Source: a virus
DNA: 35,940 nt
Reading direction: 5' to 3' (one strand)
IMG/VR virus record: IMGVR_UViG_3300038353_000001
Location: 1 to 35,940 of that record
The notes below the pieces were generated by a model, which had not been told where the DNA came from, made no database searches, and saw nothing but the letters and a program-made list of their open reading frames with translations. The translations under genes and the position numbers were made by a program. Below are positions 29,167 through 35,940 of this stretch, one piece after another; position 1 is the stretch's first letter; every line of letters starts with the position of its first letter.

Positions 29167-32100
29167 TAGTTTACCTCCGTTAAATTAAACTTGTATTTCT
29201 TGCCATTGCGTTTGTTAATCAAGAATAAATCCTCTGCTCCTTCTTGTATAGTATAACTTCCCCAAGTTCCGTCAACGTCATTAGATGAACCTTCGTTAGA
29301 TAAGTTAAGGTCATTGGTGTAGATGTTTCTCCAACGATAAGATGATGTACCTAAGTCGTAAGAGTTATTAGCACTTGGGTTAACAGTATTATAAAAAGTT
29401 GCTGATTTATCAGATGCAACTCTAAAAGAGTAAGAACCTGCTTGATTTAAAAAAGCAATAGAATTATCACTATAAGCATATACTGACCCTCTAGTAACTG
29501 CGTCACTTGTTTTAAAAATTAATTGACTTTGATTAGAGTCTCCATGAATAATACCGCCAGTTGTATGCGTTTCAATTTTTTTATTGTTGTTATGATATAG
29601 CTCTACTGCTCCGTCACCATGAGCTACTATTGAATTTTCATAACTGCCACTAGCATAATTAATTAAGCTAAATTTAGATGAAGTATGTGATGCTTGAAAT
29701 CCCCATAAATCAGCATTGTCATCACCTTCATCTGCATAAAGGAATACTTGACAAGTACCGCCTTCTGGTGCAAAAAATTGTGCGCCATGAGTAGATGTTT
29801 GAAAAGATTTATGATTATTGTGATATAGCTCTACGGCTCCACCATCAACTGATACTATATGATTATCAGCAGTTGAATGTGATCTTAAACGGTGAGTGTC
29901 ACTCATATAAATAAGCTCGCCTGTGCCGTTTTGCAGCTTACTATTTGTTCCGTCATGAAATATAGAAAGATCAGTACCAGCACCAAATTTCAAACGATCA
30001 TCAGAACTGCTAGCACTATCTCCAAACACAATATTTTTTGTATTAGTATCTAAGTCACCGCCTAGCTGTGGTGAGGTGTCATTTACCAGATCAGTATTTA
30101 CTGCTGCAAAACTTAAATTACCATTGGCATCTGTTTTTAAAAATGCACCATTAACAATAGCAGAAGGAAACGTAAGAGTATAGCTTTGCCCTGCACTATG
30201 CGGTGGAGATTTTAGTTTTATACCATGACTATTCTGACTACAGTTAAGTTGTAAATATCCATCAGAAGAACCATCACCTTTTACAATAACACCTGCGGTA
30301 GATGATGTAGATACAAGGCTCAGTTTGCTACCTGCAATATCAGCAGAGTTTGATATGTCTGCATTGACAATACTTCCATCAACGATCATTGCTGACGTTA
30401 CTGTGTTGTTGCTTGGTGTACCAATGTTTACAGTAGAACCAAGAACCACTGCAAAGTAATCTGACCCACTGGCAGGTGCAGCAGCTAACTTAACTGTGCT
30501 GCCTGATAAAGCAAAACCTTCCGAAGGTGTAGATGTACCAGCATTAGGTTTCTGTATAACACCATTAATACTTAAAATTATCTGCTGTGCATTGCTTGGT
30601 GCGTTTGTAATAGTAAAGTCCTGTACGCTTCCATTAAATGCAGGGCTAAGAGTAGATATAAAGAAGTTACCTACAGATTGTGCTTCTTCAAAAGCACCTG
30701 ATGTTGCGTTATATACTAATAACTTTTGAGTAGATGTGTTAAATATTAAATCACCTGCATCATTATCACTTGTAGGGTTTGTTGATACGACTCTATATCT
30801 ATTACCAAAATCATTTATATCTTCTGATAGCTGCAAAACATCTGTTTCTTTTGCTAATAACTTATGGTAGTTATATATCTGACTTGCACCTGTAGAACTA
30901 ACAAGCAAGCCTAATTCATTAGATAATGTCTTACTTCTTAGACTTGTAGGAAAGTTATTTATAGTTACGTTATCGCTTCCACTACCTACTGTCCTAGCGT
31001 TTGTTGCAACCCCAGAACTATTTATAACTAAGCCATCAGCATTACTGATACTAATAACAACACCTGACACTGGCTGTGTTGTAGGAAAACTATCTTCATC
31101 TGCTATAACTTCAAGTCCACCAACAGGTGCTATCTGGTTAGCAACAAAATCTACAACAGCACCAGAGGTAGGAAAGTGACTATCACTATTGGTAATAGTA
31201 GTCTGTTTAGACATTCCTGATACCTGGTTTAGATCAGCAGTAGAACCTGTAAAACCATCTAATTTATTTAGTTCACCTGTATTTGCTGTAACACCATCAA
31301 TAACTAATTTTTCTGCATCTGTAAGAGCATTTGTATTGCTGTTTGATTCGTATAAAGTCTTAATCTCACTAGCAGTTTGATCGGCTGTAGCACTAGCTTC
31401 AATAGCGTTAAGCTTGCTGTGGTCGGCATCTGTAAAGACGTTACTATCAGAAGCAGCTTCTACTGCTGCCCTTATCTCTGCATTGGTTTGATCTGCGGTA
31501 GCACCTGTCTCAATGCCATTTAGTTTTGTATGGTCTGCATCTGTAAATACATTTGAGTCTGTTGCTGACTCCACCAGCGTTCTTATCTCAGCAGCAGTTT
31601 GGTCAGCAGTTGCATTTGCTTCAATATTATTTAATTTAGTATGGTCAGCATCAGTAAACACGTTGCTATCACTAGCACTTTCAACAAGTGTTCTTATTTC
31701 TGCTGCTGTCTGGTCTGCTGTTGCAGAAGCTTCTATTGCATTTAACTTAGTATGATCTGCGTCAGTAAAGACATTACTATCACTTGCACTCTCTACTAAT
31801 GTTCTGATCTCTGCTGCTGTTTGATCTCCTGTTGCATTTTCTTCAATAGTTCCTAACTTATCAATAATCTCTTGTTGAGCAAATATAACCTGATCTGCGT
31901 TGGTATCTAAATCTGTCTCTGTAAGAACACTACCGTCTTGAAAATCTACTTTCTTTGCACTTATATCTGTATCTCTTTGAAACTTAATAGCAACACCGTT
32001 ACCAGGTTCATTACCACTGGTAAATGTAATCTGAGTTGCACTAGAAAATGTATAGTGAGTTGTTATGGTTTTTAGTACACCACCTACAGTTACATCTACT

Positions 32101-32195
32101 TCTGCTTCTGAAAGATAGGAAAAAGAAATACTAAACGGACCAGCAGTACCGTTGCCTGTGTGGTTTGTAAAAGATGCTGCGGTGTTAGTTGCCAT
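29166..32195 (-). CDS. Main tail fibre protein (T7 gp17-like N-terminus)
   Basis: The protein has 1009 residues. The first 110 residues (FSISFSYLSEAEVDVTVGGV, VDFQDGSVLTETDLDTNADQ) match the T7 fibre N-terminal domain that binds the tail. Residues 117-301 are five 37-residue repeats. Then come SKQTTITNSDSHFPTSGAVV and modules such as LVNDTSPQLGGDLDTNTKNI and SIFHDGTNSKLQNG. The end, WRNIYTNDLNLSNEG to GKKYKFNLTEVN, is a common cyanophage fibre terminus. It recognises the host cell. Confidence 0.92.
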   Translation of the reverse strand: MATNTAASFTNHTGNGTAGPFSISFSYLSEAEVDVTVGGVLKTITTHYTFSSATQITFTSGNEPGNGVAIKFQRDTDISAKKVDFQDGSVLTETDLDTNADQVIFAQQEIIDKLGTIEENATGDQTAAEIRTLVESASDSNVFTDADHTKLNAIEASATADQTAAEIRTLVESASDSNVFTDADHTKLNNIEANATADQTAAEIRTLVESATDSNVFTDADHTKLNGIETGATADQTNAEIRAAVEAASDSNVFTDADHSKLNAIEASATADQTASEIKTLYESNSNTNALTDAEKLVIDGVTANTGELNKLDGFTGSTADLNQVSGMSKQTTITNSDSHFPTSGAVVDFVANQIAPVGGLEVIADEDSFPTTQPVSGVVISISNADGLVINSSGVATNARTVGSGSDNVTINNFPTSLRSKTLSNELGLLVSSTGASQIYNYHKLLAKETDVLQLSEDINDFGNRYRVVSTNPTSDNDAGDLIFNTSTQKLLVYNATSGAFEEAQSVGNFFISTLSPAFNGSVQDFTITNAPSNAQQIILSINGVIQKPNAGTSTPSEGFALSGSTVKLAAAPASGSDYFAVVLGSTVNIGTPSNNTVTSAMIVDGSIVNADISNSADIAGSKLSLVSTSSTAGVIVKGDGSSDGYLQLNCSQNSHGIKLKSPPHSAGQSYTLTFPSAIVNGAFLKTDANGNLSFAAVNTDLVNDTSPQLGGDLDTNTKNIVFGDSASSSDDRLKFGAGTDLSIFHDGTNSKLQNGTGELIYMSDTHRLRSHSTADNHIVSVDGGAVELYHNNHKSFQTSTHGAQFFAPEGGTCQVFLYADEGDDNADLWGFQASHTSSKFSLINYASGSYENSIVAHGDGAVELYHNNNKKIETHTTGGIIHGDSNQSQLIFKTSDAVTRGSVYAYSDNSIAFLNQAGSYSFRVASDKSATFYNTVNPSANNSYDLGTSSYRWRNIYTNDLNLSNEGSSNDVDGTWGSYTIQEGAEDLFLINKRNGKKYKFNLTEVN
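31293..31847 (-). repeat. Five tandem 37-residue (111-bp) repeats in the main fibre
   Basis: Units cover residues 117-153, 154-190, 191-227, 228-264 and 265-301 of the fibre. The core is DQTAAEIRTLVES and SNVFTDADHTKLN. Units 1-3 are nearly identical in protein but differ at many third codon positions; units 4 and 5 diverge. The repeats would lengthen the fibre shaft. Confidence 0.85.
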
Positions 32196-32197
32196 GA

Positions 32198-35100
32198 TTA
32201 ATTAAGTTGGTTAAAACCTTCAAGGATGTCATTGTTGGCTTCTTGCCTTATAGCAGATTGCAACTGTTTATATTCTAGTTCACGTTCTGGATTTTTACTC
32301 AACCAAACTTTTTTACCAGCCCTTTTGTATTTATTTACAATATCTCTTAATATATCTTCTGCTAAATCCCTATTAGCTTCTTGTGCTTTAACTTCAATAT
32401 CCATATTATTCTGTTCTATTAATTCACCTCTTACACTTTTCATTAATGCTTGAAAATCTTTTTGTTGAATCCTGTTGTTCAAAGCTCTTACCATAGTTAT
32501 ACCATTAATTTTTACAAAAGCAGTTTCTTCAATCAAATCAAGATGTTCGTCATATGTTAGTTCTATCCCACTTCCTATAGCTTGACCACTAGGAAGTCTT
32601 CCAATATTTAACTCATCTGATGGCTGTGTAATTCTTGCACCAATATCATCAAGAGTTGTAAGAACATTGTTGTTGATGCTATCTGTTTCTTTTATAGGAT
32701 TAAGAATATTCATAGTGTCAGGACCAAAACCAACAGGATATTCAATAACAGAACCAGTTATAAAGTTTCTCATTGGTCTTAGACCGCCAGTATAACCAGG
32801 TATTGTTGCAGCTAATTCATTGTGAAATTTTCTAAGTACTACAAATCCATCATCACCTGCTCTTACTTTTTTATCTAAAATCCTTTGATCACCTGGTAAT
32901 TGACCATATGAAGTTGTAAGACCACTTCTTTTTACTGATCTTCCAAAGGAACTAAAAGGGTTAGTAGTTGCTGCTGCTCTTCTGGCAAGCCAACTTTCTA
33001 ATTTATAAGGCTTACCTAATAAATCAGCCAATTCAGTAATACCTTGTAGATAAGTTTTGTTTGTAATATTACGACCTAATGCAACAGAAGCAGCAACACC
33101 AAAATCATCACGGTCCTGTTTGCTAAGACTACCTGTAATAGCTGCTGCATCGGCAGCCATCATAAGAAAAGAAGACCAAGGATCTAATCTTTTAAAAGTT
33201 ACATATTTATATCTAGGCTTTCCATCTTTACCCATGCGTACATTGCCATTTTCATCTTTTAAAAGAAATCTAAAACTGTAAGGTTGCCAACCTGTAGCTC
33301 GTTTCTGATTAAGCATATTGAAATCAGAAGGACCACCACCTGTTATTGCCAACTCAGACATAGGATCATTAATTGAATAAGCTGTAAGACCTGCAATAGC
33401 CCAAATAGAACCACCAAGTATCATTTCACCTTTTGCTTTTGCTACTACAGATGGATCAGTGCTTTTTAACGCTTGTCTGTATTCTTGTAACAACATATTT
33501 ACACCAGGAGTTCTTCTTACCTGTGTTTTAAATATATTTATTGGTGTTCTTACAAATGGAAAAACTATTCGACCTGCTGGATGTCTTGCCACTCCTTGTA
33601 TTGCACCACCCAAACTACCTTCTGGTAAATCGGCAGTAAATGTAGTTTCAGCAGCATATTGCTGTGCTTTTTCGTATAGATCCAAAACAGACTTATCTTT
33701 AACATTTGCCATGCTGTTCTTATTAATAATTTCAATAGTGCCATCAAACTGTCTTTGTATATGATCTTGCAAATCAGCACCTTGCAAACCTTTTCTCATG
33801 CCATCTTCCCAAGCACTTGCTTTTACATAAGCTCTAAAATTTAACTGCTTAAAAAATTCATCTTCTGCAAGTAAAAAACGACTAGGCAAACGAATAATCG
33901 TACCAAAAGCATTAACTATATTTGCTAAATTACCATCACCTTCCATCCTTACTTGAAAGCGATCAGCATCTTGAATCATTGCACCAGGGTTAACAATATT
34001 ATCTTCAATCTGAAAAGATAGCTTTGCACCTTTTAAAGAATCAGTAATAGATGACATTAGATAATAAAGTTCCTTACCACCTCTGATAGCACCTGTCATA
34101 TCACCTTGAGCAAAAGAACCAAGTGTTTGTTCTAACGGTCTAGCTAAAGTATTTAAACCAGTAGAAAGAATGTTGACAGCGTGTGTTTCTGGTCCTGATA
34201 ATATTGAGTTTATAAATATTTCGTTTTGAACTTTTAGTCCTCTCATCAGTTTGCTTTCATTAGCCATTTTCTGCAAGGCTTGAGGATTACCTTGTGCAGC
34301 TTGTAGTTTTTTTGTAATTATTCTTAGTTTTTTCCAAGATGCCTTATCACCTTTTTCAGCAGCATCTAATATTTCTTGCATTGAAAATTCAGCTAATGGA
34401 TCTGTAGGTTCTTTAACTGTTCCTCTAATATCAGTAGCCTGATCTATTGCTTTTTCTGTTGGTGTTCGACCTGTTAAATCTTCTACAGAAGCAGCAACTT
34501 TGCCTACTCCACCACCTGCTCTGTTAGCAGCTAGTGTTTGTGCAGGTACTGTTTTGAGTGGTTTGTTAAGAGTAATAAGACCATCTAGTACTTTTGCTTC
34601 TCTAATAAATTGTTTTTTTAATTCTTCAGAAAATCCACTTTTGTTACCTGTGGCTAAAGTTTCATCAATAGTTTTTGCTAATGAAGCTAGGTTGATAGCA
34701 TTTTTATTCATCAACTGATTCATTGCAATCAATGTTGCAGGTAAGTCTTCTTCTCCCCCTCTGCCATATCTAGCATTAAATAATCTTGCAGATTCGATAA
34801 CTTCTGCTGGTAATAGATCATTTGCATTTTTGACCATATCAGCAAAAGTTCTTTTGTAAGGCCAAGCATTATTAGAGTCTAATTTTTTTAATTCATCTGC
34901 TCTTTTTAAAATTAGTTCTTGCACATCAGGATCACCACCGCCTGTAAATTTAGGATTAAATGTAGTTTCTACTTTGTCTCCTTCTTTTACAACTTTGTTA
35001 GGAAGATTAAGATCATCAATAATTTCATCACCAAGATTATCAACAACATTATCTGTCATTAATATTTCATCTCTTCTTGATAATCTGTTAATTACTCTTT

Positions 35101-35737
35101 CATATAACTCAGGTGTTTTTTTAATTGCTTTTACACCTAGACCTAAAGCAGTAAGAGCTTCACCTGCTAATAATCCACCAGTTGCTTGTCTAAAACGTGC
35201 TTCAGCTACACCTATTTCTTCTGCTGTTTTTGCTTTTAAAAGTTCACTTATTGGAGTTGCAAGTCTTGGGTGCTTGTCAATCATATTAAACAAGTTTTCT
35301 TCATAAGGGTCTTGCACAACAGCATCAGTAACAAAACCTGCAACAGCATTTCTAGCCCAAGCATTACCCATTCCTACTAGCTTTGTACCTTTCAATCCTT
35401 TACTAATAACACCAGCAGGTAGCAAGAACTGTGTTATAGCTTGTGGTACTGTATAAGCCCAATCTTCTTTATCACCTTTAATTTCAAGACCTAATGCTTG
35501 TAAATCTATAAGTTCATTATTATCGTATGGATTGCCAACAGCGTAATCATAAATATCATCTACAAATTCAACAGTTTCATTTACAGCTTTTAAAGGACCA
35601 GATAATGCACCTCTAATAACTTTAGAGCTAGTAGTTTGTTTTATTATTTCTTCATTTTTTTTAAGTTTTTCTCGAAACTTCTTACCAGCTTCTTGTCTGT
35701 TTTTACGAAAGCGAGCTATTGGATTTGAGTCTGTCAT
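32198..35737 (-). CDS. gp16-like internal virion / DNA ejection protein
   Basis: The protein has 1179 residues (T7 gp16: 1318), with long helical charged stretches. Segments include VIFPF-type RIVFPFVRTPINIFKTQVRR, LNTLARPLEQTLGSFAQGD and hydrophobic helices such as LGGSIWAIAGLTAYSIND. It lies between the gp15-like gene and the fibre, as in T7. It would form the trans-envelope channel for DNA entry. The T7 gp16 transglycosylase domain is missing at its N-terminus (NPIARFRKNRQEAG) and is found instead at the end of the gp15-like protein, one base upstream. Confidence 0.85.
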   Translation of the reverse strand: MTDSNPIARFRKNRQEAGKKFREKLKKNEEIIKQTTSSKVIRGALSGPLKAVNETVEFVDDIYDYAVGNPYDNNELIDLQALGLEIKGDKEDWAYTVPQAITQFLLPAGVISKGLKGTKLVGMGNAWARNAVAGFVTDAVVQDPYEENLFNMIDKHPRLATPISELLKAKTAEEIGVAEARFRQATGGLLAGEALTALGLGVKAIKKTPELYERVINRLSRRDEILMTDNVVDNLGDEIIDDLNLPNKVVKEGDKVETTFNPKFTGGGDPDVQELILKRADELKKLDSNNAWPYKRTFADMVKNANDLLPAEVIESARLFNARYGRGGEEDLPATLIAMNQLMNKNAINLASLAKTIDETLATGNKSGFSEELKKQFIREAKVLDGLITLNKPLKTVPAQTLAANRAGGGVGKVAASVEDLTGRTPTEKAIDQATDIRGTVKEPTDPLAEFSMQEILDAAEKGDKASWKKLRIITKKLQAAQGNPQALQKMANESKLMRGLKVQNEIFINSILSGPETHAVNILSTGLNTLARPLEQTLGSFAQGDMTGAIRGGKELYYLMSSITDSLKGAKLSFQIEDNIVNPGAMIQDADRFQVRMEGDGNLANIVNAFGTIIRLPSRFLLAEDEFFKQLNFRAYVKASAWEDGMRKGLQGADLQDHIQRQFDGTIEIINKNSMANVKDKSVLDLYEKAQQYAAETTFTADLPEGSLGGAIQGVARHPAGRIVFPFVRTPINIFKTQVRRTPGVNMLLQEYRQALKSTDPSVVAKAKGEMILGGSIWAIAGLTAYSINDPMSELAITGGGPSDFNMLNQKRATGWQPYSFRFLLKDENGNVRMGKDGKPRYKYVTFKRLDPWSSFLMMAADAAAITGSLSKQDRDDFGVAASVALGRNITNKTYLQGITELADLLGKPYKLESWLARRAAATTNPFSSFGRSVKRSGLTTSYGQLPGDQRILDKKVRAGDDGFVVLRKFHNELAATIPGYTGGLRPMRNFITGSVIEYPVGFGPDTMNILNPIKETDSINNNVLTTLDDIGARITQPSDELNIGRLPSGQAIGSGIELTYDEHLDLIEETAFVKINGITMVRALNNRIQQKDFQALMKSVRGELIEQNNMDIEVKAQEANRDLAEDILRDIVNKYKRAGKKVWLSKNPERELEYKQLQSAIRQEANNDILEGFNQLN

Positions 35738-35738
35738 G

Positions 35739-35940
35739 TTAATTTGTTAAAAACTTTTTATAGGAGTTATTGTTGTATGCACTCCAAGCACCAAACCCTT
35801 GCTGATCGTATAGACGTTTAGCTGCTATTACATTAACAATAGGGTCATATAATTCATCTGTCGATTCTATTCCAAATAATTTCAATCTTTCTTCTAAAAA
35901 TGCATCAATCATATTTAGTTGGAAAAGACCTATGGAAAAT
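35739..35940 (-). CDS. gp15-like protein with transglycosylase domain (3' end)
   Basis: The last 67 codons, including stop, of the gene that begins at 2019 are read across the circular junction. It finishes KRLYDQQGFGAWSAYNNNSY then KKFLTN, the typical end of an SLT-type transglycosylase domain, where the GAWSAY segment helps shape the peptidoglycan-binding groove. The stop TAA is one base from the ATG of the gp16-like gene. In the left copy the corresponding residues read KRLFD, a strain-level difference. Confidence 0.85.
   Translation of the reverse strand, partial: FSIGLFQLNMIDAFLEERLKLFGIESTDELYDPIVNVIAAKRLYDQQGFGAWSAYNNNSYKKFLTN
35805..35940. repeat. Contig terminal redundancy, right copy
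   Basis: It matches bases 1-136, perfectly over the last 126 bases, with four differences in the first ten. All four fall in three adjacent codons (Arg, Leu, Tyr/Phe). Two of these are silent and the third is conservative, as expected for two real variants in a mixed population. Confidence 0.9.

Noticed and set aside
31293-31847. Regular repeats that might be taken for a CRISPR array
   Set aside because: The 111-bp period follows the protein reading frame, the repeats vary at silent positions, and there are no spacers or cas genes.

Overview
This window looks like the complete genome of an AT-rich, T7-like (short-tailed, autographivirus-type) bacteriophage, most probably a marine cyanophage of the Prochlorococcus/Synechococcus type. 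The last 126 bases repeat bases 11-136 exactly. Aligning bases 1-136 with 35805-35940 gives one continuous gene across the ends, so the contig is circular with a unit of about 35,804 bp. The cyanophage assignment comes from recalled resemblances (tail-fibre modules, small conserved cyanophage proteins, a secreted-protein module known to me from cyanomyoviruses), not from any search.

Nearly every gene is on the minus strand and is transcribed from high to low coordinates. The cycle starts in a 560-bp non-coding region (20449-21008), which carries a near-consensus sigma70 promoter and probably holds the physical genome ends. Next come an early block (20448 to 17485: an acidic protein, two tiny genes, two related helix-turn-helix proteins, a zinc-ribbon protein), then the T7-type RNA polymerase (17482-15083), SSB, endonuclease I, primase-helicase and 5'-3' exonuclease (14990-11696). 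The structural block follows: two small MCF-start proteins, portal, scaffold, an island of tiny basic genes, major capsid, tail tubes A and B, and the gp13/gp14/gp15-like internal proteins (11419 to 1). The order continues across the junction with the gp16-like ejection protein (35737-32198), three tail-fibre genes (32195-27474), small membrane and cyanophage genes (27413-25949), and the packaging genes: small terminase, a methylase-like protein and large terminase (23540-21009).

Two things stand out. First, a complete T7 replication set (RNAP, SSB, endonuclease, primase-helicase, exonuclease) is present without any DNA polymerase gene; the primase-helicase gene runs directly into the exonuclease gene. 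No free endolysin is visible either. Second, a plus-strand operon (24158-25914) lies inside the minus-strand genome. It encodes a two-helix holin-like protein and three translationally coupled proteins with signal peptides. A terminator-like RNA structure precedes it and a bidirectional terminator closes it. It resembles a module I recall from T4-like cyanophages.

No integrase, tRNA, CRISPR array, insertion sequence or photosynthesis gene was found. Functions below rest on motifs read by eye and recalled family sequences; no database search was done.
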